Below are positions 40,212 through 48,888 of a DNA stretch of 64,000 nucleotides, piece after piece (position 1 is the first letter of the stretch; every line of letters begins with the position of its first letter). Origin of the DNA: Cohnella baijiui (GTDB lineage: Bacteria; Bacillota; Bacilli; Paenibacillales; Paenibacillaceae); contig NZ_JAJFOW010000024.1 of NCBI RefSeq assembly GCF_020731285.1, positions 1-64,000 on the forward strand. Reading direction: 5' to 3'. A model generated the notes under the pieces. It had not been told where the DNA came from and made no database searches. It saw only the letters and a list, made by a program, of their open reading frames with translations. The translations under genes were made by a program, and so were the position numbers.

Positions 40212-42080
40212 ATGGAGAAAACGGTACGACTGACCATGGCGCAAGCGCTGCTGCGCTTCTTGGATCGGCAATACCTTTCGGTGGACGGAGAGGAGATCAA
40301 GTTCGTCCGCGGCGTGATGGGCATCTTCGGCCACGGCAACGTGACCGGAATCGGCGAGGCGCTGGAGCGCGAGCCCGGCAGCTTGACCTATATCCAGGGC
40401 AAGAACGAGCAAGGCATGGTGCATGCAGCGACGGCGTTCGCCAAGCAGCGCAATCGCAGGCAGATCTATGCCTGCACGTCGTCGATCGGCCCCGGCGCGC
40501 TGAACATGGTGACCGGCGCGGCGACGGCGACGGTCAACCGCATCCCCGTGCTCCTGCTGCCCGGCGACAACTTCGCTTCGCGCCAGCCCGATCCGGTGCT
40601 GCAGCAGCTCGAGGTGCCCGGCGACTACACCGTGTCGGCTACCGACCCGTTCAAGCCGGTCAGCCGGTACTGGGACCGCATCGTCCGGCCGGAGCAGCTC
40701 ATGACGTCGCTTCTGCACGCGATGCGGGTGCTCACCGATCCGGCCGAGACCGGCGCCGTCACGCTCGCGCTCCCGCAAGACGTGCAAACCGAAGCGTACG
40801 ACTATCCGGTCCGCTTCTTCGACAAGCGCGTGCACTTCCTCGACCGACGTCCGGCAGCCCCCGAAGCCATCCGGCGCGCGGCCGAGCTGATCGCGGCCAA
40901 GCGCAGGCCGATCCTCGTCGCCGGCGGTGGCGTTCACTATGCCGGCGCGACGGAGACGCTGCTCGCCTTCGCGGAGGCGTTCGGCATTCCGATCGCCGAG
41001 ACGCAAGCCGGCAAAAGCGCCGTGCCCTGGAACCACCCGCTCGCCCTCGGCGGCGTCGGCACGACCGGGACGCTCGCGGCGAATCAAGTCGCCGCCGAAG
41101 CCGATCTCGTCATCGGCGTGGGCACCCGCTACTCCGACTTTACGACCGCCTCCAAATTCGCCTTTCGCAACCCGGACGTCGCCTTCGTGAACGTCAACGT
41201 CAGTCCGTTCGACGCGTTTAAGCTGGAGGCTGCGTCCGTCACGGCGGACGCGAAGGCGGGGCTCGAGGCGCTCCAAGCCGAGCTGTCCGCCCATGGCTAC
41301 CAGGCGGGCTACGCGCCGGATGAGATCGCCTCCCGCAAGGCGGCTTGGGATACGGAGGTCGACCGCCTCTATGCGATCCAGCGCGAGGACGGTCTCGCGC
41401 AGACGCGGGCGCTCGGCCTCATCAATACCTTCGTCCAGCCTTCGGACGTCGTCGTCTGCGCGGCGGGCAGCCTGCCGGGCGACCTTCATCGGGTATGGCG
41501 AACGGTCCAGCCGAAGACGTATCACATGGAATACGGCTTCTCCTGCATGGGGTACGAGGTGAGCGGCGCCTTTGGCGCAGCGCTGGCCGAACCGGACCGG
41601 CGCGTCTACGCGCTCGTCGGCGACGGCAGCTATCTGATGCTGCATTCGGAACTCGTGACCGCGGTGCAGGAAGGCGTCAAGCTGACGGTGCTGCTGTTCG
41701 ACAACCACGGCTTCCAATGCATTCACAATTTGCAGCGGGGACACGGCAGCGACGGGTTCGGCAACGAATTCCGCTATCGCGAGGCCGGCACGAACCGGCT
41801 GACCGGCGGCTACCTGCCGATCGACTTCGCGGCGCACGCCCGCAGCCTCGGCGTCGCGTCCTTCTCGGCGCGGACGGCGGAGGAACTGAGCGCCGCGCTA
41901 ACGCAGGCGGCGGAAGCGCCGGGACCGGCGCTCGTCGAGATCAAGGTGGTGCCGGGCACGAACACCGACGGCTACGAATCCTGGTGGAACGTCGGCGTAC
42001 CCGCCGCCTCCACGAGTCCCAAAGTGTTGCAAGCGCACGACGAGATGCGGCGCACGATCGCGGCCGCGCGTCCTTATTAA
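40212..42080 (+). CDS. iolD: 3D-(3,5/4)-trihydroxycyclohexane-1,2-dione acylhydrolase IolD
   Basis: The 622-residue ThDP-dependent enzyme opens the inositol-derived ring diketone to 5-deoxyglucuronate, the third step of myo-inositol catabolism. IolD features are TMAQALLRFLDRQYLSVDG, GIFGHGNVTGIGEALE, IQGKNEQGMVHAATAFAKQR with the cofactor-activating Glu, and GDGSYLMLHSELVTAVQEG...LFDNHGFQCIHNLQ for ThDP/Mg binding. ATG 40212 follows GGAGGT. First gene of an operon iolDECAGB preceded by two repressor sites. Confidence 0.97.
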   Translation: MEKTVRLTMAQALLRFLDRQYLSVDGEEIKFVRGVMGIFGHGNVTGIGEALEREPGSLTYIQGKNEQGMVHAATAFAKQRNRRQIYACTSSIGPGALNMVTGAATATVNRIPVLLLPGDNFASRQPDPVLQQLEVPGDYTVSATDPFKPVSRYWDRIVRPEQLMTSLLHAMRVLTDPAETGAVTLALPQDVQTEAYDYPVRFFDKRVHFLDRRPAAPEAIRRAAELIAAKRRPILVAGGGVHYAGATETLLAFAEAFGIPIAETQAGKSAVPWNHPLALGGVGTTGTLAANQVAAEADLVIGVGTRYSDFTTASKFAFRNPDVAFVNVNVSPFDAFKLEAASVTADAKAGLEALQAELSAHGYQAGYAPDEIASRKAAWDTEVDRLYAIQREDGLAQTRALGLINTFVQPSDVVVCAAGSLPGDLHRVWRTVQPKTYHMEYGFSCMGYEVSGAFGAALAEPDRRVYALVGDGSYLMLHSELVTAVQEGVKLTVLLFDNHGFQCIHNLQRGHGSDGFGNEFRYREAGTNRLTGGYLPIDFAAHARSLGVASFSARTAEELSAALTQAAEAPGPALVEIKVVPGTNTDGYESWWNVGVPAASTSPKVLQAHDEMRRTIAAARPY

Positions 42081-42104
42081 TCGCATCGTAAAGGAGAGAT
42101 GGCG

Positions 42105-43013
42105 TTGAGCGGCAAACGGACTTTTCGGCTCGGCATTCACCCGATCAACTGGGTCGGCGAGGATGTGGCGGAGCACGGCAGCGAAACGACATTCGAGCAA
42201 ATCGCGGACGATATTCGGCGGCTCGGCTTGACCGGAACGGAGATGGGGCGCAAATATCCGAAGGACGTACCGACGCTGAAACGGGAGCTGGAACGCCGAG
42301 GCATCCGCCTCGTTTCCCAGTGGAAGTCGGTGTTCTTCTCCGACCCGTCCCGCCGGGCCGAAGAACTGAAGGCTTACCGGGAACACGCGCTGTTCCTTCG
42401 GGAGATGGGTGCCGACGTGATCAGCACGGCGGAGATCGGCGGCTCCCTGCACTGGGATCCCCGCCGGTCGGCGAACGAGACCGAGGTGAAGCGTCTGACG
42501 GACGAGGAGTGGAAATGGTTCGCGGACGGTCTGCAGGAAGCGGGGGAAATCGCCCGCTCGCTCGGCATGAAGCTCGCCTACCATCACCACGGCGGCACCG
42601 TCGTCGAGCAGCCGGAGGAGATCGACCGCCTGCTGGCGTCGACGTCGCGGGAGGTCGTGCATCTGCTGTACGACACCGGCCACGCCTACTACGGCGGCGC
42701 CGATCCGCTGGCGCTGCTGAAACGGCATTACGACCGGATCGCCTACGTCCACCTGAAGGACGTCCGGGACGATATTCTCGCGGAGGCGAGAGCCGGGGGC
42801 TGGGACTTCGTCACCTGCATCCGCCGGGGCGTCTTTACGGTGCCGGGCGACGGCTGCCTCGACTTCGGGCCGATCGTCGCCGAGCTGAACGCCCGCGGCT
42901 ATGACGGCTGGGCGATGCTCGAAGGGGAGCAGGACCCTGCCGTTCACGACCCGTACTTGTACGCCCGCAGGGCGTTGGACTATTTGAACGCGCTGAAGAC
43001 GACTACCGAATAG
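42105..43013 (+). CDS. iolE: Inosose dehydratase IolE
   Basis: A TIM-barrel protein of about 302 residues that dehydrates 2-keto-myo-inositol to the substrate of IolD. Typical sequence: GIHPINWVGEDVAEHGSETTFEQIADDI, GLTGTEMGRKYPKDV, KLAYHHHGGTVVEQPEEID, LLYDTGHAYYGG and YVHLKDVRDDI. AGGAG is only 2 nt from the ATG at 42099 but 8 nt from the in-frame TTG at 42105, so TTG may be the true start. Second gene of the operon. Confidence 0.95.
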   Translation: MSGKRTFRLGIHPINWVGEDVAEHGSETTFEQIADDIRRLGLTGTEMGRKYPKDVPTLKRELERRGIRLVSQWKSVFFSDPSRRAEELKAYREHALFLREMGADVISTAEIGGSLHWDPRRSANETEVKRLTDEEWKWFADGLQEAGEIARSLGMKLAYHHHGGTVVEQPEEIDRLLASTSREVVHLLYDTGHAYYGGADPLALLKRHYDRIAYVHLKDVRDDILAEARAGGWDFVTCIRRGVFTVPGDGCLDFGPIVAELNARGYDGWAMLEGEQDPAVHDPYLYARRALDYLNALKTTTE

Positions 43014-43029
43014 AAGGGATGGCACGCAC

Positions 43030-44028
43030 ATGACGTCCATAGCGTTTCCCGGAGGCCGGCAGCACGACTTTACCGCCATCGGCCGGCTGTGCATCGACTT
43101 GAACGCGAACGAGATCAACCGGCCGATGGAAGACACGGTCACGTTTACGAAATACGTCGGCGGGTCTCCCGCGAACATCTGCATCGGCATGTCCCGTCTC
43201 GGCATGAAAACCGGCTTTATCGGCAAAGTCGCGGACGACCAGATGGGACGATTCATCCTGCGGTATTTGCGGGACAACGGCATCGACGCGTCCGGCGTAT
43301 CGACCGACCGCACCGGTGCCGTCACGGGGCTTGCGTTCACGGAAATCAAAAGTCCCGAAGAGTGCAGCATTCTTATGTACCGGGACAACGCCGCGGATCT
43401 CAAGCTCGCGCCGACGGAGGTGGACGAGGCGCTCATCGCGAACAGCCGGGTGCTGCTCGTCTCGGGCACCGCGCTCGCCCGGAGCCCTTCCCGCGAAGCG
43501 GTGCTGCTCGCCCTGCGGTACGCGCGCAAGCACGGCACCAAAGTCGCGTTCGACATCGATTATCGGCCTTATTCCTGGACCAACCCGGAAGAGACGGCGA
43601 TCTACTACCACGCGGCGGCGGAGAAAAGCGACATCATCATCGGCACCCGCGAAGAGTTCGATATGCTGGAGCGGTTCGACGGCAACGATGAGCGCAGCGA
43701 CGAGAAAACGGCCGCCGCCTGGTTCGGCTGCCATGCCGAGCTCGTCGTCATCAAGCACGGCAAAGACGGCTCCGTCGCTTACGCCAAAGACGGAAGCGCC
43801 CATCGCGGCGCGATCTTCCCGGCGAAGGTCGTCAAGACGTTCGGCGCCGGCGACGCGTACGCGTCCGGCTTTCTTTACGGCCTGATGCAGGGCTGGACCG
43901 TCAGCCGCAGCATGGCTTACGGCAGCGCGTCCGCCTCCATCGTCATCTCCAGCCACAGCTGCTCGGACGCGATGCCGACCGCCGCTCAGATCGACGCCTA
44001 CATCGCGGCTTCCCGCACGAACGATTAA
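43030..44028 (+). CDS. iolC: 5-dehydro-2-deoxygluconokinase IolC
   Basis: A 332-residue PfkB-family kinase. It opens with DFTAIGRLCIDLNANEINRP, has the substrate motif VGGSPANICIGMSRLGMKTGFIGKV, and ends with the ATP/catalytic motif VKTFGAGDAYASGFLYGLM in which Asp is the base. It phosphorylates 2-deoxy-5-keto-D-gluconate after IolB. The aldolase IolJ for the next step is not in this window. Confidence 0.96.
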   Translation: MTSIAFPGGRQHDFTAIGRLCIDLNANEINRPMEDTVTFTKYVGGSPANICIGMSRLGMKTGFIGKVADDQMGRFILRYLRDNGIDASGVSTDRTGAVTGLAFTEIKSPEECSILMYRDNAADLKLAPTEVDEALIANSRVLLVSGTALARSPSREAVLLALRYARKHGTKVAFDIDYRPYSWTNPEETAIYYHAAAEKSDIIIGTREEFDMLERFDGNDERSDEKTAAAWFGCHAELVVIKHGKDGSVAYAKDGSAHRGAIFPAKVVKTFGAGDAYASGFLYGLMQGWTVSRSMAYGSASASIVISSHSCSDAMPTAAQIDAYIAASRTND

Positions 44029-44047
44029 GAGAGAGGTGCAGATCCTT

Positions 44048-45508
44048 ATGTCTACGCAAACCGCGCCAGAGGCGCTTCGTAACTATATCGGCGGCCGCTG
44101 GGTCGCTTCCGCGTCCGGACGCGCGGAAGCCGTGTACAACCCGGCGACGGGCGAGACGATCGCGACCGTTCCGCTCTCCTCTCGGGAGGAGCTGGACGAC
44201 GCCGTCCGCGCTGCCAAGCTCGCATTCGAGGGCTGGAGCCGCACGCCCGTGCCGCGCCGCGCCCGCGTGATGTTCAAATATCAGCAGCTGCTCGTCGACC
44301 ACTGGGAGGAGCTCGCCCGGATCATCACCCGCGAGAACGGCAAAAACTACACGGAGGCTTACGGCGAAGTGCAGCGCGGCATCGAGTGCGTCGAGTTCGC
44401 CGCGGGTGCCCCGACCCTGATGATGGGCAAGCAGCTGCCCGACATCGCAACGAACGTCGAATCCGGCATGTACCGCTACCCGATCGGGGTCGTAGGCGGC
44501 ATCACGCCGTTCAATTTCCCGATGATGGTGCCCTGCTGGATGTTCCCGCTCGCCATCGCCTGCGGCAACGCCTTCGTCCTGAAGCCGTCCGAGCGGACGC
44601 CGCTGCTCGCGAACCGGCTTGCCGAGCTGATGGCCGAGGCCGGATTGCCGGACGGCGTGCTGAACGTCGTGCACGGCGCGCATGACGTCGTGAACGGGCT
44701 GCTCGAGCATCCGGACGTCAAGGCGATCTCGTTCGTCGGATCCCAGCCGGTCGCCGAATACGTCTACAAGACCGGCACCGCCCATGGCAAGCGGGTGCAG
44801 GCGCTGGCCGGCGCCAAAAACCACAGCATCGTCATGCCGGACGCCGATCTCGACGCGGCCGTCACGCAGATCGTGAACGCGGCCTTCGGCTCCGCTGGCG
44901 AGCGCTGCATGGCGTGCGCCGTCGTCGTTGCGGTCGGCGACGCCGCCGAGCCGCTCGTCCAAAAGCTCGTCGCCGCGGCCGATGCGCTTACGATCGGCAA
45001 CGGCGCGGACGAAGGCGTCTTTCTCGGCCCGGTCATCCGCGATCCGCACAAGACGCGCGCGATCGGCTACATTGAAGCCGGCGAGCGGGAAGGCGCCGCG
45101 CTGCTGCGCGACGGGCGCCGGGATGCGGCGGCGAGCGGCGAAGGGTACTTCGTCGGCCCGACGATCTTCGACCGGGTGACGAGCGAGATGAAGATCTGGA
45201 AGGACGAGATCTTCGCGCCCGTGCTGTCGATTTCTCGGGTCGACACGCTGGACGAGGCGATCGCGCTGGCGAACCGCTCGTCGTTCGCCAACGGCGCGTG
45301 CCTCTTTACCCGCGACGGCAGCCACGTGCGCAAGTTCCGCGAAGAGATCGACGCGGGCATGCTCGGCGTCAATCTCGGCGTGCCGGCGCCGATGGCATTC
45401 TTCCCGTTCTCCGGCTGGAAGCAGTCGTTCTACGGCGATTTGCACGCCAACGGCACGGACGGCGTGGAGTTCTACACCCGCAAAAAAATGGTTACGGCAC
45501 GCTGGTAA
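44048..45508 (+). CDS. iolA: Methylmalonate-semialdehyde dehydrogenase (acylating) IolA
   Basis: The 486-residue CoA-acylating aldehyde dehydrogenase turns malonate semialdehyde from inositol into acetyl-CoA and CO2. Motifs are YIGGRWVASASGRAEAVYNPATGE, GVVGGITPFNFPMMVPCWMFP, FVGSQPVAEYVY and the catalytic Cys in GSAGERCMACAVVV. The start at ATG 44048 lies 9 nt after GAGAGGTG; an in-frame GTG at 44036 overlaps that signal. Fourth gene of the operon. Confidence 0.96.
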   Translation: MSTQTAPEALRNYIGGRWVASASGRAEAVYNPATGETIATVPLSSREELDDAVRAAKLAFEGWSRTPVPRRARVMFKYQQLLVDHWEELARIITRENGKNYTEAYGEVQRGIECVEFAAGAPTLMMGKQLPDIATNVESGMYRYPIGVVGGITPFNFPMMVPCWMFPLAIACGNAFVLKPSERTPLLANRLAELMAEAGLPDGVLNVVHGAHDVVNGLLEHPDVKAISFVGSQPVAEYVYKTGTAHGKRVQALAGAKNHSIVMPDADLDAAVTQIVNAAFGSAGERCMACAVVVAVGDAAEPLVQKLVAAADALTIGNGADEGVFLGPVIRDPHKTRAIGYIEAGEREGAALLRDGRRDAAASGEGYFVGPTIFDRVTSEMKIWKDEIFAPVLSISRVDTLDEAIALANRSSFANGACLFTRDGSHVRKFREEIDAGMLGVNLGVPAPMAFFPFSGWKQSFYGDLHANGTDGVEFYTRKKMVTARW

Positions 45509-45528
45509 CGAAAGAGGAGGACGGGAAG

Positions 45529-46593
45529 ATGAATTCGCTGCATATCGGCATCATCGGCATGGGACGCATCGGCAGAATCCATGCCGACAATTTGCTCCGC
45601 ATGCCGCGCGTCCGGCTCGCGGCCGTATCCGACTTGTACGCCGACGAGGCGCTCTCGCAATGGGCGACCGAGCGCGGCGTGCCGGTCGTCACCAAACGAG
45701 GGGAAGACCTGTTGGAGGACCCGGACATCCACGCCGTCTTCATTTGCTCGCATACGGATACGCACGTGCCGCTCATTATCGCGGCCGCGAAAGCGGGCAA
45801 GCACATTTTCTGCGAGAAACCGATCTCCCTCGATCCGGCGCGGACAAAGGAAGCGCTGGATGCGGTTCGCGAGGCGGGCGTCAAGCTGCAGGTCGGCTTT
45901 AACCGGCGGTTCGACCACAATTTCGAGCGCGTGCGGGAGCTGGTGCTGGAAGGCCGGATCGGGGAGCCGCATCTGGTCAAGATCACCTCGCGCGATCCGA
46001 GCCCGCCGCCGGAGGACTACATCGCCAAGTCGGGCGGCATCTTCATCGACATGACGATCCACGATTTCGACATGGCGCGCTTCCTGATCGGACGGGATAT
46101 CGAGGAAGTGTACGCGCACGGCTCGGTGCTCGTCGACCCGGCGTTCGCGCGCTACGGGGATCTCGACACCGCCGTCGTCACGCTGAAGTTTGCGGGCGGC
46201 GCGCTCGGGGTTATCGACAACAGCCGGAGGGCCGTCTACGGCTACGACCAGCGCGTCGAGGTGTTCGGATCCGAAGGCTCGGTGACCGTCGCGAACGACC
46301 ATCCGAACACCGCGGAAATCAGCACGTCGGACAGCGTCTCGCACGACAAGCCGCTGCACTTCTTCCTGGAGCGGTATAACGAGGCCTATATCCGGGAGGT
46401 TCGCCGGTTCGCCGAAAGCCTGCTGGACGGTGCCGGCGTGCCGGTCGACGGCTTTGACGGCCTGCAGGCCGAACTCGCGGCGCTCGCGGCCAAATGGTCG
46501 GTGCGGCTCGGCCGCGGCGTGAAGCTCGCAGAGCTGGACGATTCCGATCGGTTGGCGGCGGAAGCGCGGAACAAGGAGGCGACCCTGGCATGA
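45529..46593 (+). CDS. iolG: myo-inositol 2-dehydrogenase IolG
   Basis: A 354-residue NAD-dependent dehydrogenase of the Gfo/Idh/MocA family. It has the Rossmann start IGIIGMGRIGRIHADNL, EKPISLDPARTKEALDAV with the conserved Lys, and GGIFIDMTIHDFDMARFLIG with the catalytic His/Asp. It performs the first step, inositol to scyllo-inosose. ATG 45529 follows GAGGAGG. It overlaps iolB by 4 nt (ATGA). Confidence 0.95.
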   Translation: MNSLHIGIIGMGRIGRIHADNLLRMPRVRLAAVSDLYADEALSQWATERGVPVVTKRGEDLLEDPDIHAVFICSHTDTHVPLIIAAAKAGKHIFCEKPISLDPARTKEALDAVREAGVKLQVGFNRRFDHNFERVRELVLEGRIGEPHLVKITSRDPSPPPEDYIAKSGGIFIDMTIHDFDMARFLIGRDIEEVYAHGSVLVDPAFARYGDLDTAVVTLKFAGGALGVIDNSRRAVYGYDQRVEVFGSEGSVTVANDHPNTAEISTSDSVSHDKPLHFFLERYNEAYIREVRRFAESLLDGAGVPVDGFDGLQAELAALAAKWSVRLGRGVKLAELDDSDRLAAEARNKEATLA

Positions 46594-47414
46594 GCGAGCT
46601 TCTCGTTAAGCCGCAGACGGACCCGGACGCGGACGGCAACGTTCTGCGCATTACGCCGACGTCGGCCGGCTGGACCTATGTGGGATTCGAAGTCTACCAT
46701 TTGAAAAAAAACGACAAGCTGACGCGGCGGACGGAGGAGCGGGAAGCGTGTCTCGTTCTCCTCGCCGGCCTCGCCCACGTCGCGACGGACAGCGTCTCTT
46801 GGTCGGGGATCGGCGAGCGGATGGACGTCTTCGAACAAACGCCCCCTTACTCCGTCTATGTTCCGTCCGACGACGGCTTTGAAGTGACGGCCGCGACGGA
46901 CCTGCAGCTCGCCGTCTGTTGGGCGCCGGGCGGGAACGGTTTGCCGGCGCGCCTGATCCGGCCTTCGGACGTCGGCGTGGAGCATCGCGGCTCCGGCAGC
47001 ATGGCGCGGCTCGTCCACAACATCCTGCCCGAGACCGCGCCGGCGCACGGCCTGCTCGTCGTCGAGGTGTTCACCCCGAACGGGCATTGGTCCAGTTATC
47101 CGCCGCACAAGCACGACCGCGACGCCCTGCCGGAGGAGTCGCTGCTGGAGGAGACATACTACTACCGCGTCCAGCCGAACCAAGGCTTCGCCGTGCAGCG
47201 CGTCTACACGGACGACCGGACGCTGGACGAAACGCTGAGCGTGGGCGACGGAGAAGCCGTCCTTGTGCCGAAGGGCTATCACCCGGTGTCGGCGCCGCCC
47301 GGCTACGACGTCTACTATTTGAACGTCATGGCCGGACCTAAGCGGACTTGGAAATTCTGCAACGATCCGGGCCACGCCTGGCTCATGCCGAAGCCGGCGC
47401 CTTCCGACCGATGA
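46590..47414 (+). CDS. iolB: 5-deoxy-glucuronate isomerase IolB
   Basis: A 274-residue bicupin isomerase that turns 5-deoxyglucuronate into 2-deoxy-5-ketogluconate. Characteristic sequence: LVVEVFTPNGHWSSYPPHKHD with the metal-binding histidines, then EETYYYRVQPNQGFAVQRVY and VPKGYHPVSAPPGYDVYYLNVMAGP. It starts at the ATGA overlap with iolG, with AAGGAGG upstream. Last metabolic gene of the operon; the repressor gene follows from its own promoter. Confidence 0.96.
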   Translation: MSELLVKPQTDPDADGNVLRITPTSAGWTYVGFEVYHLKKNDKLTRRTEEREACLVLLAGLAHVATDSVSWSGIGERMDVFEQTPPYSVYVPSDDGFEVTAATDLQLAVCWAPGGNGLPARLIRPSDVGVEHRGSGSMARLVHNILPETAPAHGLLVVEVFTPNGHWSSYPPHKHDRDALPEESLLEETYYYRVQPNQGFAVQRVYTDDRTLDETLSVGDGEAVLVPKGYHPVSAPPGYDVYYLNVMAGPKRTWKFCNDPGHAWLMPKPAPSDR

Positions 47415-47445
47415 AGCAAGCGTGGCGCGGGCTCCCTCTTTTACC

Positions 47446-47451
47446 TATAAT
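47446..47451 (+). promoter_or_regulatory. -10 element of the iolQ-like gene
   Basis: TATAAT lies 40 bp before the repressor start, in the 76-bp gap after iolB. A clear -35 is not seen. It suggests a separate promoter for the repressor in addition to read-through. Confidence 0.45.
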
Positions 47452-47490
47452 GAGACTAATAGGGTCGACGGAAGAAGAGGGATGACAGCC

Positions 47491-48498
47491 ATGAAGGCAA
47501 CGATTTACGACATCGCCAAGGAGGCGAACGTCTCCATCGCCACGGTCTCCAAGGTGATCAACGGCAAAGGCCGGATCAGCTCGGAGAAGCGCCGGGAGGT
47601 GCTGGAGGTCATGGAGCGGCTGAACTACCAGCCGAGCATGATCGCGACGGCGCTGGCGGGCAAGCAGACGTTTACGCTTGGGCTGCTGGTGCCGGACATC
47701 TCGAATCCGTACTTCGCGGAGATGGCACGTGCGATCGAGGACCAGGGGCACCGGACGGGCTACAGCGTCGTCATCTGCAGCACGGACAACCGGGACGAGC
47801 GCGTGGAAAAATACATCGGCCTGCTGCTCAAGAAAAGCGTCGACGGGATCGTCATCGGAACCGGGGTGGACAATCCGGAGTTGATCGAGCGGCTCCTGAG
47901 CCGACGGATCCCCGTCGCGCTCGTCTCGCGCGAGATGCCGGATCTGCCCGTGCACACGGTCGTCGTGGACGACGATTTGGGCGGGCGGATGGCGGCGGAG
48001 CATCTGCTCGCGCTCGGCCATACGCGCTTCGCCGTTCTCGCGGAGGATCTGAAGGTCGCGAGCAGCCGTCATCGCGTGCGCGGCTTTCGCCGCGCGCTCG
48101 AAGAGCGGGGGCTCGCCTTCCGCGACGCGGACGCGGTCATCTGCGACTTCCAGATCGCCGACGGCAAAGCGGCGGCGATCGGCCTGCTCGGCGCGCCCGA
48201 CCGGCCGACCGCGCTGTTCTGCTGCAACGATCTGCTCGCGATCGGTGCCATTCAGGCGTCGAGGGAGCTGGGGCTGCGCGTCCCCGAGGACGTCTCGATC
48301 GTCGGCTTCGACAATACGATCTTGGCGACCGTGACCGATCCGCAGCTGACGACCGTGGCGCAGCCGATCGAGCATATGGGCAAGCAGGCCGTAAACCTGC
48401 TCATGCAGGACCTGGAGGCGGAGGGTGCCGCGAAAAGCCGCATCGTCGTCCGTCCCGAGCTGGTCGTTCGCGGTTCTACCGGAGCGTTCCGGGGGTAA
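47491..48498 (+). CDS. iolQ: LacI-family repressor of inositol genes (IolQ-like)
   Basis: A 335-residue LacI-family protein. The helix-turn-helix is TIYDIAKEANVSIATVSKVINGKGRIS, followed by the hinge YQPSMIATALAGKQ and a sugar-binding core (LGLLVPDISNPYFAEMARAI, TALFCCNDLLAIGAIQASREL, VSIVGFDNTILATVTDPQLT). Position after iolB and AAGCGCTT palindromes near iolD and at 48594 suggest the IolQ role described in Geobacillus rather than the DeoR-type IolR of B. subtilis. ATG 47491 is preferred to 47482 because of spacing to GAAGAGGG. Confidence 0.85.
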   Translation: MKATIYDIAKEANVSIATVSKVINGKGRISSEKRREVLEVMERLNYQPSMIATALAGKQTFTLGLLVPDISNPYFAEMARAIEDQGHRTGYSVVICSTDNRDERVEKYIGLLLKKSVDGIVIGTGVDNPELIERLLSRRIPVALVSREMPDLPVHTVVVDDDLGGRMAAEHLLALGHTRFAVLAEDLKVASSRHRVRGFRRALEERGLAFRDADAVICDFQIADGKAAAIGLLGAPDRPTALFCCNDLLAIGAIQASRELGLRVPEDVSIVGFDNTILATVTDPQLTTVAQPIEHMGKQAVNLLMQDLEAEGAAKSRIVVRPELVVRGSTGAFRG

Positions 48499-48591
48499 GC
48501 GGGCAGTCGGAGCGGAGAGAAAATCCGGCACAGCGATCGCTCGATCGCAAAAAAAGAGTTGTGCGATGGAGGAAGATCTTTTAAAATCGAA

Positions 48592-48603
48592 TTAAGCGCT
48601 TAC
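48592..48603. promoter_or_regulatory. IolQ-type operator 3
   Basis: TTAAGCGCTTAC carries the same AAGCGCTT core as the two iolD sites. It stands 94 bp after the repressor gene and 290 bp before the aldo-keto reductase gene, tying that gene to the inositol regulon. Confidence 0.6.
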
Positions 48604-48743
48604 CCTGGCGAGTCCGCAGCGGCTCGCCGACAGGGCAAGCAAGGCGGGGAGGCCTGCGGTCTCCGGCGCGATCCGTCGTCCGTCAAGCAGGACGAGGGCC
48701 GAATCGAGGATGCGAAGAGGTGCCTCGATTTTCTTTGTGCCGA

Positions 48744-48763
48744 TTCTGGTATCGTTACCAGAA
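48744..48763. promoter_or_regulatory. LacI-type operator (TGGTATCGTTACCA), site 1
   Basis: TTCTGGTATCGTTACCAGAA is a 20-bp inverted repeat with perfect 8-bp arms. Near-identical sites at 52347, 53360 and 58475 point to the LacI-type repressor encoded at 57173. Confidence 0.75.
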
Positions 48764-48888
48764 ATCCAAAACGGACGAAAAAGACTGGTTTGACAAGGAA
48801 ACCGCATCGTCGACATGGAAGGAACGGCGCCTCCGGCCGTCCGCCCGATCCGGGCGGCGGCAAGCGCGCCGCGGAAGGGAGCGCGAAC

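Larger units (their letters stand above)
48499..48888. other. Regulatory intergenic region before the aldo-keto reductase gene
   Basis: No gene. It contains an AAGCGCTT site (48594-48601), a 20-bp TGGTAnCGnTACCA-type palindrome (48744-48763) and a short hairpin CCGCCCG/CGGGCGG at 48841-48857 shortly before the ribosome binding site GGAAGGGA. Confidence 0.6.
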
